Shown: positions 16,129 through 26,100 of the stretch, piece by piece | How positions within the stretch are numbered: position 1 is the first letter of the stretch | Layout: each line of letters opens with the position of its first letter | Origin: Fodinibacter sp963763015 | GTDB lineage: Bacteria > Actinomycetota > Actinomycetes > Actinomycetales > Dermatophilaceae | Direction of reading: 5' to 3' | Length of the DNA: 64,000 nucleotides | Assembly: GCA_963763015.1 (NCBI GenBank) | Contig: CAVXML010000011.1 | Location: 124,001-188,000 of the forward strand | Position numbers and translations under genes: made by a program | The notes under the pieces: model-generated | Seen by the model: the letters and a program-made list of their open reading frames with translations, nothing else | Database searches by the model: none | What the model was told of the DNA's origin: nothing

Positions 16129-17232
16129 TCAGCCGAGCTCACGGACGGCGCCCTCCAGCTGGGCGTCCGACGCGTCCATCGGCAGGTACCTCCTGACCTC
16201 ATTCGTCGGGTCGACGACGGCGATGACGCCTGAGGTCATGCCGTCCTCGACCTGACCCGTGTTCGCGGCAGCGTCGAAGAACCACACCGCGGGCAGGGGG
16301 ATGGCGGCGTACCCCACCGGCGCGGGAAGCGTGTTCCCCGCCTCACGCTCGAGCTCCACCAGTGGCCGTGGGGCCCCCTTGGCGGCTTCAAGCTCGGCGA
16401 CGAGTCCGATCACCACGGGCTGAGCCTCAGTCGTCGCGCCGATCCGGACCAGTCGGTCGAGGGCGCCCCGTACCTGGTCGAGGGAACCGACCGCGACGAC
16501 CACGGGCTTCCCCCGGTAGTCCTGCCACTCCAGCCGCCCTCCGCCGAGGGCGTCCACGCGAAAGTCCGGGACGTGGATGTTGTCCAGCGGCTCCCCCTCG
16601 CCCTCGACCGGGGTCTCCGCGGTGTCACCGGGAGTCGACCCGCAGATGGTGTCGACCCAGGCCGCGAGCTCCGGCACCGGCGGCGGGAGGACGCCGACCG
16701 GGCCGTCGGAACCGACGGCCCGCAGGCCGGGCACGAGCTCGAGCCCCTGGTCGACGGCGCTCACCTCGGGGTCGTCGAAGGACAGGACGCTGACGAGGAC
16801 GTCGCCCGTGAAGAGCGTCAGCTCCCCGCTGACGACACCCGTCGGCACCCCGAGCTGTGGCTCCAGCCGCTGGCAGGAGATCCCGGTGGTGTCGGCGCGC
16901 CACGCGCGGGTGGCGACACTCAAGGGATCCGCGCACCCGCCGTCCTCGAACGGAGCGACCTCGCAGCGGCCGTATGCTGCCCAGAACTGGAAGTCCGGTC
17001 CGTTCTCGGTGACCCGATCGACGTTCGTGAGGGCCAGACCGTTCGCCTCCGATCCGAGGTAGTAGCCCGTGCGGCCCTCGTCCTGGAGCTCGGTGGCCAT
17101 CGATGCCACGGCGTCGTCGCCGATGTAGTGACCCGGGGAGGTGCCACCGCTGCCGCATGCTGCGACGACGCAGAGGATGGCGAGCCCCGCGAGAGCGCGG
17201 CGCAGGTGGGGGAGGGCTGTGCCCGACGACAT
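16129..17232 (-). CDS. Lipoprotein with a C-terminal redoxin-like domain lacking cysteines
   Basis: 367 residues. Signal peptide ending in the lipobox VVAAC at about residue 26, so membrane-anchored on the cell surface. The region from about 210 (VPDFRVDALGGGRLEWQDYRGKPVVVAVG) looks like the start of a TlpA/AhpC-type thioredoxin fold, but the expected WCxxC is replaced by SLDQVRG, so redox activity is unlikely. The N-terminal 180 residues match nothing I recognise. ATG at 17232 has a GAGG Shine-Dalgarno 5 bases upstream. Confidence 0.72.
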   Translation of the reverse strand: MSSGTALPHLRRALAGLAILCVVAACGSGGTSPGHYIGDDAVASMATELQDEGRTGYYLGSEANGLALTNVDRVTENGPDFQFWAAYGRCEVAPFEDGGCADPLSVATRAWRADTTGISCQRLEPQLGVPTGVVSGELTLFTGDVLVSVLSFDDPEVSAVDQGLELVPGLRAVGSDGPVGVLPPPVPELAAWVDTICGSTPGDTAETPVEGEGEPLDNIHVPDFRVDALGGGRLEWQDYRGKPVVVAVGSLDQVRGALDRLVRIGATTEAQPVVIGLVAELEAAKGAPRPLVELEREAGNTLPAPVGYAAIPLPAVWFFDAAANTGQVEDGMTSGVIAVVDPTNEVRRYLPMDASDAQLEGAVRELG

Positions 17233-17462
17233 GGCGACCTCGATCCCTCGATGCGTCAGTGTGCGGCCGAGCGGGCCAGGCGGCAATCACTCGTCCGCGA
17301 GGCCCGGGCGACCGGAAGGTTGGACAGGCCCCGCGAGCTCCGGAGGATCGTCGGCACGCAAACGCCCTGCCCGGCATCCGCCCTCGTTAGCGTCCATGGC
17401 TCAAAGAGCACCACCCGACGCCAACGCGACCACGCGAACGTGACCCGATGCGAAGGAGCACC

Positions 17463-17948
17463 ATGTCCCACCACGAGAACGGCGCGGAGCACGTCCACGA
17501 CCTCATCAAGGACCAGCGCACCGCCATCCTCACCACCGTCCACGACGAGAGCGGGAAGCTCACCGCCCGGCCGATGGCGTGCCAGCAGGCCGATCCTGAC
17601 GGGACCCTGTGGTTCCTGGCGTTCGTGGACTCCGAGAAGACCGGCGAGATCCGGCGCCGCCCGGACGTCAACGTGGCGTTCACCGAGGAGGGCAAGTGGG
17701 TCTCGGTCTCGGGCAGCGCGGAGGTGGTGCGGGACCCGGCGAAGGCCCGTGAGCTGTGGGACGACTTCGCCGAGGCCTGGTTCCAGTCCGAGCCCGAGGA
17801 CCCCAAGGTCGCGGTCATCCGGGTCGACGGGGAGAGCGCGGAGTACTGGGACAGCCCGGGGAAGGTCGGCCGGCTGGTGGGGGTGCTCAAGGCCAAGGTC
17901 ACCGGTGACCGCCCGGAGGACGGCGACAACGAGACCGTCCGGCTCTGA
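17463..17948 (+). CDS. Pyridoxamine 5'-phosphate oxidase family protein (general stress 26-like)
   Basis: 161-residue split-barrel flavin/pyridoxal-phosphate-binding protein. The HDLIKDQRTAILTTV start, LTARPMACQQAD, GTLWFLAFVDSEKTGEI and VSVSGSAEVVRDPAK blocks are typical of the general stress protein 26 group. GAAGGAG Shine-Dalgarno at the right distance fixes the ATG. Stands alone; about 230 bases of upstream DNA separate it from the divergent lipoprotein gene. Confidence 0.85.
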   Translation: MSHHENGAEHVHDLIKDQRTAILTTVHDESGKLTARPMACQQADPDGTLWFLAFVDSEKTGEIRRRPDVNVAFTEEGKWVSVSGSAEVVRDPAKARELWDDFAEAWFQSEPEDPKVAVIRVDGESAEYWDSPGKVGRLVGVLKAKVTGDRPEDGDNETVRL

Positions 17949-18092
17949 CCCGAGCGGGCGCGAGCGGCGGGGGCGCGGCGGCGGCCGGAGACGCCTGCAC
18001 GCGGGCGGTGCCGGTGTCGGCACCACGGCGTAGCGTCGCTGGGTGCGGGCGACGACGTCCGCCACAGCACACCACCAGCTGAGGAGACCACG

Positions 18093-18539
18093 ATGGCAGC
18101 GCAGCTCAACCCCTACCTCACCTTCCCCGGCACGGCCCGCGATGCGATGACCTTCTACCAGCAGGTCCTCGGGGGCGACCTCACGATGAACACCTTCGGG
18201 GAGTTCGGGCAGGAGGGTGAGGGGTCGGACGGCATCATGCACGCCCAGCTCGAGACCCCGGACGGTTTCGTCCTCATGGCCTCCGACACCGCACCCGGTC
18301 AGGGTGAGGGGTTCACGCCCGGCAGCAACATGTCGGTCAGCCTCAGCGGTGACGACCAGTCGTTGCGCCGGTACTGGGAGGGCCTGGCCCAGGGCGCGAC
18401 GGTCACGATGCAGCTCGAGAAGCAGATGTGGGGCGACGAGTTCGGCATGCTGACCGACCGCTTCGGCGTCCCGTGGATGGTCAACATCGGCGCCACGTCG
18501 CCGGAGCCCGGGCCCGAGTCGGGGTCAGGCCAGTCCTGA
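18093..18539 (+). CDS. VOC-family protein (PhnB/glyoxalase-like)
   Basis: 148 residues of the vicinal-oxygen-chelate superfamily, PhnB-like branch: LNPYLTFPGTARDAMTFYQQVLGGDLTMNTFGEF at the N-terminus and a FGMLTDRFGVPWMVNI C-terminal strand. Substrate unknown. A GAGGAGA Shine-Dalgarno precedes the ATG, and a TAGCGT hexamer at 18031-18036 could be its -10. Overlaps the convergent WS/DGAT gene by 15 bases. Confidence 0.88.
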   Translation: MAAQLNPYLTFPGTARDAMTFYQQVLGGDLTMNTFGEFGQEGEGSDGIMHAQLETPDGFVLMASDTAPGQGEGFTPGSNMSVSLSGDDQSLRRYWEGLAQGATVTMQLEKQMWGDEFGMLTDRFGVPWMVNIGATSPEPGPESGSGQS

Positions 18540-19925
18540 GACCGCGCGCTCCAGCTCGTCCAACGCCTCGCCGGTGTGCACGGCGAGGCGCTGGAGGTGC
18601 GGCAGCGCGTCGTGGTCGCCGATGAAGCCGACGTCGAGGTTCCCGGCGTACGAGTGCGCGGTGATGTTGAGCGCCATCGAGTGGCCCGGGATGGACACCG
18701 GGTAGGTCGCCTCGAGCCGGGCGCCGCGGAGGTAGAGGTGCTCCTTGGGGCCCGGCACGTTGGAGACGCACACGTTCAGCGTCTGCGGCACCGGCAGCGG
18801 GATGCCGGTCATCGCGCGGACCACCTGGAGGGCCGCCGGGGCGAGCAGCATGGCGCTGTAGGCCATGACGGAGTCGGCGCTCATGCCGGCCATCCGCGCC
18901 TTGGCGGCGCGCGAGGAGGCGCGGATGGCCGCCAGCCGAGCCACCGGGTCCTCCACCTCGGTGGCGAGCGACACGAGCGTGGCACCCACGGCGTTGCCGC
19001 CGCCCGAGCTGCCCTCGGCGCGCACGTTGACGGGGACGAAGGCCACGAGCGGGCGGTCGGGGAGCGCGTCGAGGTCGGTCAGGAACCGCCGCAGACCTCC
19101 CGCGCAGATCGCCAGGAGGACGTCGTTGAGCGTGGCCCGCTCCGCGCGAGCGATGGCACGCAGGCGTTCCAGGTCGTACTGCTGGGTGGCGAAGCGCCGG
19201 GCTCGCCCGACCCGCTGGTTGAGGATCGACGACGGCGCCTGGTAGGAGGTGACGGCCTTGGTCGCCGTGCGGCCCCGGCCGAGCTGGGTGTCGAGCACCG
19301 TGCGGGCGAGCGTGGGCACCGCCCCCGCCGAGCTGGCCAGCCCGCGCACGATGGAGGTCACGTCACCCACCGGGGCAGCCTCCCCGGCGGGCCGGGGCGG
19401 CTTGGTGAGGGCGAAGAAGAAGGGGTGCTCGCGGTCGCCCGGGTCGGAGGAGAGGCCCCGCTGGAGGATGCGCATCCCGGTGTAACCGTCGACCAGGGAA
19501 TGGTGGATCTTGGTGTAGATCGCGAACCGGCCTCCCTGCAGGCCTTCGATGACGTGCATCTCCCAGGGTGGCCTGCGGAAGTCGAGCGGGTTGGAGTGCA
19601 GACGCGAGACGAGGACACCGAGCTCCCGCTCACCGCCGGGGCTCGGGAGGGCCGAGTGCCGCACGTGGTAGTCGACGTCGAAGTGGTCGTCCTCCACCCA
19701 TCGGTGCACGGGCTGCTTCATGAGCATGCGGGTCTGGAGGCGCAGGTTCCACGGTGTCTCGATGCGGGATGCCCGCAGGTCCGCGACCAGCCGTGGCAGG
19801 TAGTCCGTCTCCTCGCCGGCCGGGTAGGTGAGGTGGAGGAGGGAGGCGACGTGCATGAGCGTCTCCCCCGTCTCCCCCATGAGGAAGACCGCGTCGAGCG
19901 GTGAGGCCCAGCGGGAGTGGGCCAC
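18525..19925 (-). CDS. Wax ester synthase/diacylglycerol acyltransferase (WS/DGAT)
   Basis: 466 residues. The catalytic HHxxxDG motif is HHSLVDG at residues 141-147; the N-terminal LDAVFLMGET and the later NVCVSNVPGP (the PLW/ND-type C-terminal motif region) fit the bacterial WS/DGAT family, which makes triacylglycerols or wax esters at the membrane. GTG start at 19925, 5 bases after the stop of the upstream alpha/beta hydrolase gene, so the two form a lipid-metabolism operon. Confidence 0.92.
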   Translation of the reverse strand: MAHSRWASPLDAVFLMGETGETLMHVASLLHLTYPAGEETDYLPRLVADLRASRIETPWNLRLQTRMLMKQPVHRWVEDDHFDVDYHVRHSALPSPGGERELGVLVSRLHSNPLDFRRPPWEMHVIEGLQGGRFAIYTKIHHSLVDGYTGMRILQRGLSSDPGDREHPFFFALTKPPRPAGEAAPVGDVTSIVRGLASSAGAVPTLARTVLDTQLGRGRTATKAVTSYQAPSSILNQRVGRARRFATQQYDLERLRAIARAERATLNDVLLAICAGGLRRFLTDLDALPDRPLVAFVPVNVRAEGSSGGGNAVGATLVSLATEVEDPVARLAAIRASSRAAKARMAGMSADSVMAYSAMLLAPAALQVVRAMTGIPLPVPQTLNVCVSNVPGPKEHLYLRGARLEATYPVSIPGHSMALNITAHSYAGNLDVGFIGDHDALPHLQRLAVHTGEALDELERAVSGLA

Positions 19926-19930
19926 TCCGG

Positions 19931-20776
19931 TCAGCCCGCCCTACCGCGTGCTCCGCGCCCGTGTCGGCGCGGCCCGCCGGTGTCGAGGAGGGTGGGTGCC
20001 ACGTCGTCGACGGGCGGCGCGACCGGCTGGGCGGCATACGGCTGCCAAGAACCCTCCGGCTGGGCGAGCCGGTCCGCGATGATGCGCAGGGTCTGGTACT
20101 CGTGGCCGTAGCCCAGGTGGGTGGCGTGGACCTCGATGTTCTCGGTGCGGGGCGCCGGCTCGGAGAGGCAGCACTCCCAGGCCACGATGCCGTCGGTGCG
20201 CGAGTAGATGCACGTGGTGGGCACCTGCAGCGGCGCCGCTCGCTGGGCGAGCGCTTCCTCGGTGAACATCCTGGCGAGGTTGCGCCGGTTCATGAGGCGG
20301 TACATCCGCCAGGCTCGCGTGGAGGCCGGGTGCCCGCGGAACGGGCTGCCGAGCGTGATCACCGAGCGGGTGTAGTCGGGCAGGGCCCGGGCCATCTCAC
20401 GGGCGTAGATTCCGCCGGCGCTCCAGCCGACGAGGCTGACCCGACGGCCGTACCTGTCGTGGATCTCGAGGAGGAGCTCCTCGAGCTCCTCGGAGAGCTG
20501 CGGGCTGGCGCCGAGGTTGCGGCCGTGCCGCCAGTCGTGGGCGCGGTAGCCGAGCCGTCGCAGATGACCTCGGAGGAAGACGGTGGACTCGGGGCCGGCG
20601 AGGAACCCGGGGAGGACGATGACGGGATGGCCGTCACCCCGGGGCCACTCCTGGATGTCCCGGGTGCGCACGGCCGACCTCGCGAGCTCCATGGCCATCC
20701 GCCACTCGCGGCGGGCCTGCCAGGCGGACGGGGCGGGGGCGCCCTCGGCGTCCGGCAGGTCGGACTGGTCGAGCAC
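19931..20776 (-). CDS. Alpha/beta hydrolase (lipase/esterase-like)
   Basis: 281 residues. The nucleophile elbow GWSAGG puts the catalytic Ser at about residue 119; VIVLPGFLAGPEST supplies the oxyanion region, and THLGYGHEY probably contains the catalytic His. Operon partner of WS/DGAT, which suggests lipid or wax ester turnover. GTG start with an AAGGAG Shine-Dalgarno 6 bases upstream. Confidence 0.85.
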   Translation of the reverse strand: MLDQSDLPDAEGAPAPSAWQARREWRMAMELARSAVRTRDIQEWPRGDGHPVIVLPGFLAGPESTVFLRGHLRRLGYRAHDWRHGRNLGASPQLSEELEELLLEIHDRYGRRVSLVGWSAGGIYAREMARALPDYTRSVITLGSPFRGHPASTRAWRMYRLMNRRNLARMFTEEALAQRAAPLQVPTTCIYSRTDGIVAWECCLSEPAPRTENIEVHATHLGYGHEYQTLRIIADRLAQPEGSWQPYAAQPVAPPVDDVAPTLLDTGGPRRHGRGARGRAG

Positions 20777-20981
20777 CGCACGCTCCTTCGGCCGGGCGCC
20801 GCGGAGCCGTCACCGGACCGCGACGCTGCGAGTCTGGCACTGGCAGTGTGACAGAAGGGCCTGCCGGTGTCAGCGGGACGTGCCCGGAACAGCCCCTGGG
20901 CGGGAACACCGGTGGCGTCCTCGTCGGTTGAGCAGGGTGGGTCTGGACACCGACCGGACCGCTCCGACGAAGGGGAGAACC

Positions 20982-21512
20982 ATGAGTGCCACCGACCAGC
21001 TGCGGGCCGCCCTGCGGGACCTCGAGGCGAAGGCCCGGCAGGCCGATCTCGACCAGAAGATCGAGACGTTCGCCGACCAGGCGGACCGGTTCCTCCGCAA
21101 CGCCGCCATCCGGGCGGGAGAGCTGGCGGCGGAGAACCGCGACCGGATCGACGCCACGCTCGCGCACGTGGGGGAGTCGGTCGACAGCCGGACCGACGGG
21201 AAGTACCACTCCTATGTCGACAAGGTGCGCTCGGGGGTGCTGAGCGGCGTCGACTGGGTGGCCGAGCAGCGGGAGTCGGCCACGACTCCTCCTGCGGCGT
21301 CCGGAGCAACCTCCGACCCGGACCCCACGGCGGGATCCACTGCCGGGGCCGCCGCGGGGTCGACCCCCGCGCCCGCTGACGACCTCGGAGACGAGGGCAT
21401 CACGAGCGAGGGCGCCTGGGCCGCCACCACCGACACGGCGACCCGCACCGATCCGGTCACCGACGTGCCACCCCCGGTCACCGAGGACCCGCAGGACCCG
21501 GCCGGCCGCTGA
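20982..21512 (+). CDS. Helical N-terminus/acidic-tail protein, possible Rv0909-type antitoxin family
   Basis: 176 residues: an amphipathic helical region (about 1-100) rich in Ala, Glu and Arg, then a disordered Pro/Thr/Ala/Asp tail. The segment SRTDGKYHSYVDKVRSGV resembles the DKxGGKYxDKVDK pattern of MT0933/Rv0909-like proteins, annotated as antitoxins; the match is partial and no toxin gene is next to it. An AGGGGAG Shine-Dalgarno supports the ATG at 20982. Function unassigned. Confidence 0.6.
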   Translation: MSATDQLRAALRDLEAKARQADLDQKIETFADQADRFLRNAAIRAGELAAENRDRIDATLAHVGESVDSRTDGKYHSYVDKVRSGVLSGVDWVAEQRESATTPPAASGATSDPDPTAGSTAGAAAGSTPAPADDLGDEGITSEGAWAATTDTATRTDPVTDVPPPVTEDPQDPAGR

Positions 21513-21618
21513 CGCCGAGCGCCGACCGCCGACCCCGATCCGTCCCCTCCGACGGGTGCCGGCTGGCCGGAGGCACCTTGGCGGTCAGGGACGCTCGCCG
21601 ACGCGTGGGGCACCGGCA

Positions 21619-21624
21619 TACCGT
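21619..21624 (+). promoter_or_regulatory. -10 element of fumC (leaderless)
   Basis: TACCGT, then GGGGGC, then the fumC ATG at 21631. Confidence 0.55.
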
Positions 21625-21630
21625 GGGGGC

Positions 21631-23025
21631 ATGGCCACCCGTACCGAACGCGACACCATGGGCACCGTCGAGGTGCCGGAGGACCGCTACTGGGGAGCGC
21701 AGACGCAGCGCAGCCTGGAGCACTTCGACATCGGCCGTGACACGTTCGTGTGGGGGCGAGCGGTGGTGCGAGGCCTCGGTCTGCTCAAGAAGTCGGCCGC
21801 CCTCGCGAACGCCGACCTCGGGTTGCTCGACGGCGACGTGGCGCGGGCGGTCGTGCAGGCCGCCGACGAGGTGGCACGGGGCGAGCTCGACGACCACTTC
21901 CCTCTGGTGGTCTTCCAGACCGGCTCGGGCACGCAGAGCAACATGAACGCCAACGAGGTCATCGCCAACCGCGCGATCGAGCTGCTGGGCGGGGACCTCG
22001 GCAGCAAGTCGCCGGTGCACCCGAACGACGACGTCAACCGCAGCCAGTCGAGCAACGACACGTTCCCGACCGCGGTGCACGTGGCCGTCGTCCTGGAGCT
22101 GGGCGAGCGGCTGCACCCCGCCGTGGACGCGCTGGTGGCCGCGCTCGAGACCAAGGCGGCCGAGCTCGGCGACGTCGTGAAGGTCGGCCGAACGCATCTC
22201 CAGGACGCGACGCCGGTGACCCTCGGCCAGGAGATCGGTGCCTGGGCGGCCCAGATCCGTGACGCGCAGGCCGACGTCCGGTATGCGGGTGAGCGGGCAC
22301 GCGCGCTCGCGATCGGGGGCACGGCCGTGGGCACCGGCCTCAACGCACCGGCAGAGTTCGGGCCGCTCGTGGCACAGCACCTGTCCGTGCAGACCGGCGA
22401 GGAGTTCCACCAGGCCGAGAACCTCTTCGTCCAGCTCGCCTCTCACGACGCCCTGGTGGCGGTCAGCTCTGCCCTGCGCACCCTGGCCGGTGCGTGCATG
22501 AAGATGGCGAACGACGTGCGGTGGCTGGCGTCGGGGCCGCGCACCGGCATCGGGGAGCTGCGGATCCCGGAGAACGAGCCCGGCTCCTCGATCATGCCGG
22601 GCAAGGTGAACCCGACCCAGTCCGAGGCGATGACGATGGTGGTCACCCGGGTCTTCGGCAACGACGCCACGGTCGGGTTCGCGGGGTCACAGGGCAACTT
22701 CCAGCTCAACGTGTTCACGCCGGTCATGGCCCACGCGGTGCTGGAGTCGGTCCGGCTCCTGTCGGACGCGTGCCGGTCGTTCACCGCCCACTGCATCGCC
22801 GGGTTGGATGCCGATCGCGAGCGGATCGCCGACAACCTCGACGCCGACCTCATGCTCGTGACCGCCCTGGCACCGCACGTCGGCTACGACACCGCGGCGG
22901 CGATCGCGAAGCAGGCGCACCGCGACGGGTCCACCTTGCGCGAGGCCGCCCTGGCCTCCGGTGCGGTCACCGAGGACGAGTACGACCGCTGGGTCGACCC
23001 AGCAGCGATGACCCGCCCCGACTGA
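21631..23025 (+). CDS. fumC: Fumarate hydratase class II (FumC)
   Basis: 464 residues, the usual length. Family signature GSSIMPGKVNPTQ is at about residues 320-332; N-terminal MGTVEVPEDRYWGAQTQRSLEHF and the GSGTQSNMNANEV active-site segment are canonical. Interconverts fumarate and L-malate in the TCA cycle. Aspartase is the close relative; the SSNDTFPTAVH and TVGFAGSQGNFQLN blocks fit fumarase better. Monocistronic by context. Confidence 0.96.
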   Translation: MATRTERDTMGTVEVPEDRYWGAQTQRSLEHFDIGRDTFVWGRAVVRGLGLLKKSAALANADLGLLDGDVARAVVQAADEVARGELDDHFPLVVFQTGSGTQSNMNANEVIANRAIELLGGDLGSKSPVHPNDDVNRSQSSNDTFPTAVHVAVVLELGERLHPAVDALVAALETKAAELGDVVKVGRTHLQDATPVTLGQEIGAWAAQIRDAQADVRYAGERARALAIGGTAVGTGLNAPAEFGPLVAQHLSVQTGEEFHQAENLFVQLASHDALVAVSSALRTLAGACMKMANDVRWLASGPRTGIGELRIPENEPGSSIMPGKVNPTQSEAMTMVVTRVFGNDATVGFAGSQGNFQLNVFTPVMAHAVLESVRLLSDACRSFTAHCIAGLDADRERIADNLDADLMLVTALAPHVGYDTAAAIAKQAHRDGSTLREAALASGAVTEDEYDRWVDPAAMTRPD

Positions 23026-23107
23026 GCGACCGCCTGGACGGCGCATGTACTCATCGTCGCACCGGTGACGCGGTTGTCCGCTCGGGCCGGGCTGGTAGCC
23101 GCGTCGG

Positions 23108-23125
23108 TGACGGGCAACCCCGTCA
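23108..23125. terminator. Small hairpin between convergent fumC and SNF2 genes
   Basis: TGACGGG-CAAC-CCCGTCA, a 7-bp perfect stem with a 4-base loop in the 137-base convergent gap. It could end either transcript. Confidence 0.45.
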
Positions 23126-23162
23126 TGGGCCGAGCGCGCAGGGGCAGGAGCGGGGACTGGGC

Positions 23163-26100
23163 TCAGGCGTCGAGGAGGTCGCGCAGGTCGTCGGCCGTGA
23201 GGGCCGACGACATGGCCGCCCCCTCGTCGACGACGCGCGCGAAGAGGTCACGCTTGCGTTCCTGGAGCGCGACGACCTTCTCCTCGATCGTGTCCCGCGA
23301 GACCATCCGGTAGACGTTCACGGGGCGGGTCTGGCCGATGCGGTGGGTCCGGTCGATCGCCTGGGACTCGGCGGCCGGGTTCCACCAGGGGTCGAGCACG
23401 AAGACGTAGTCCGCCTCGGTGAGCGTCAACCCGAAGCCCCCGGCCTTGAGCGAGATGAGGAACACCGGCGCGCCCCCCTCGCGGAAGGCGGCGATGCGTT
23501 CACCGCGGTTGCGCGTCGACCCGTCGAGGTACTCGTACGCGATGCGCTCCTCCTCCAGTCGGGCCCGGACGATCGCGAGGAACCCGGTGAACTGGGAGAA
23601 CACCAGCGCCCGGTGGCCCTCGTCCGCGAGCTCACCCAGCTGCTCGACGAGGGCGTCGACCTTCGCGGACGGCGCCAGCCCGGCATACGACTCGTCGACG
23701 AGCGCGGGGTCCAGTGACATCTGCCGGAGCACCGTCAGCGCCCGCAGGATCGCGATGCGGTTGCCCTGGACGTCCTCGATGAGGCCGAGCAGCCGCTGGC
23801 GCTCGCGCTGGAGGTGCCGGTCGTACACGGCCCGGTGCCGCGGGTGCAGCTCGACCGACAGCACCTGCTCCTGCTTCGGGGGCAGCTCGGTGGCAACGGC
23901 CTCCTTGGTGCGGCGGAGCATCAAGGGCCGGATGCGCCGTCGCAGCGCGGCCAGGCGCTCGGTGTCGTGGGCCACCTCGATCGGCTTCGCCCAGCTCTCC
24001 TTGAACAGCGCGGGTCGCGGGTGCAGCCCCGGTGCCACGATCGACAGCAGAGACCAGAGGTCCATGAGCGAGTTCTCCAGGGGAGTGCCCGTGATCGCGA
24101 ACTTGGCGCGGGCGGTGAGCCGGCGCACGGCCTGGTAGGTCTTCGCCTGGTGGTTCTTGACGAACTGCGCCTCGTCGAGCACCACCGCAGCCCACGCCCG
24201 GGAACGGAAGGCGACCTCGTCGATGCGCACCACGGCGTACGACGTGATGACCACCTGGGCGCCGTCGACGGTCTCGTCGAGCCCGCGGCGGGCCTTGGCC
24301 CGGGTGCGGTCGACGACCACGGTCCGCAGTCCCGGGGTGAACCTGGCCGCCTCGCTCTCCCAGGTCGCGAGCACGGACGTGGGCGCCACCACGAGGACGG
24401 GGTCGGCCAGCTCGCCGCGCTCGTGGGCCCGCTGCACCATCGCGAGCATCTGCAGCGTCTTGCCCAGGCCCATGTCGTCGGCCAGCACCCCGCCGAGACC
24501 GCAGTCCCACAGCAGGGACAGCCACCGGAAGCCGTCGACCTGGTACGGGCGCAGGGTCGCCCGGAGCCCGTTCGGCAGCTCGGCCGGCTCGACGGCATCC
24601 AGGTTCAGGAGCGCGTCGACGGCCTGCGACCACCGGGCGCTCTGCTGCTCGACCACCCCCAGCGCGGCGAGCTCCTCCCACAGCCCCGCGTGGACCACCG
24701 AGATGCGCAGGGGGTCGGACGGCTTGTCCTGCAGTGCCCGTGCCTCCTCGACGAGCGCGCGCAGCGCCTCCAGCTCCGGCCGGTCGAGGGCGAACCACGT
24801 GCCGCTGTCGAGGATCAGGTGCTCGTGCCCACGCGCGATCGCCTCGATCAGCGGCGCCAGCGGCACGTCCTCGCCCGCGACCGTGACCGAGATGCCGAGG
24901 TCGAACCAGTCCGTCGGCGCACCGTCGGCGGGGTCCGACGTCGACACCTGGATGAGCGGCGCGTCGACGGCCTCGCTGTAGTCCGCGGGCTCCCCGACGA
25001 CGGTGAGCTCGAGACCGGGGTGCGCCTCGAGCACCGGCAGCAGCCCGGCCACGGCCACCGTGGCGAACCCGTGCAGCCTCGTCTCGGGCACGAGCCGGCG
25101 GGCCCGGGCCACGACCTGCCAGAGCCCGTCGAACGCGGCCACCTCCTGGACCGCCAGCAGGCCGTCGACCAGGTCACGCTCGGCCGCGCGGTCGCGCATC
25201 GGGTCGGGCTCCTCCGCAGCCATCGGGACGAGCACGCCGCCGTCCACCGAGCCGTAGCGGAAGGCCCACTCGATGTGCGCCCGGTGACCGGGCTCGAAGG
25301 TGACGGTGAGCGCGAGTCGCGGCGGAACGGCATCCGGGAGGGGAAGGTCGGGGGACAGGCTGCGGACCCGCGCCTTGCGGCGCAGCCCTGGCAGGTGGGT
25401 GACCGTGAAGCGGGCCCAGTCGGCCTCCGGCACCTCGACGACGCCGAGGTCCAGCAGCCGTTGGCGGGTGCTGTCGAGCGGCTCCGCCAGCGCTCCGAGG
25501 ACGAGGGTCTCGCCGTCGCGCAGCCAGAAGCCGGTGGCAGGCTGCCCCACGAGCCGGGTGGCGCCGACGGACCCGGTCGGCAGGTCGAGCCGCGGGTGCA
25601 GCTCCGCCCCGTCGTCGGTGCGCACCACCTCGACCACGAGCTCGGCGGGGTCGGGGGCGAACGCCACCTCACCGCCCTCCTGGGGGTCGGTGAGCAGCCG
25701 CACCCCCGCGCGGTCGGCGGCGCGCAGCAGCCCCACCCAGGACGGGCCGAGGTGGTCGAGGAGGATCGCGTCCGGCATCCGGCCGTAGCCGAACGCGCGC
25801 ACCGACCGACGGTGCGCGTCGGCGATGGCGGTGAGCGCGTCGCGGTGGTCGTCGGAGAACGACACCCTGCCGTAGCCGTAGTACCCACCGGCGAAGGTCT
25901 CCCACGAGACGCCGGTGCGGATCCAGCCGCCACGCGCCCCCGGAACGACCGGCCGCACCCGTAGCTGCTCGTGCGCCGAGTCGTCTCCTCGCGACCGACC
26001 GGGCCCTCGGGTGGCGGGCTCGATGAGCAGCCCGACGGGCGTCCTGTCCGGCCCGGCCTCGGCCTCGTCGAGCAGCCCCCCGAGGGCCCGCTCCCACGTC

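Noticed and set aside
20982..21512. Toxin-antitoxin pair
   Set aside because: Only a weak Rv0909-like resemblance in one protein; neighbours are a hydrolase and fumC, with no toxin-like small gene.
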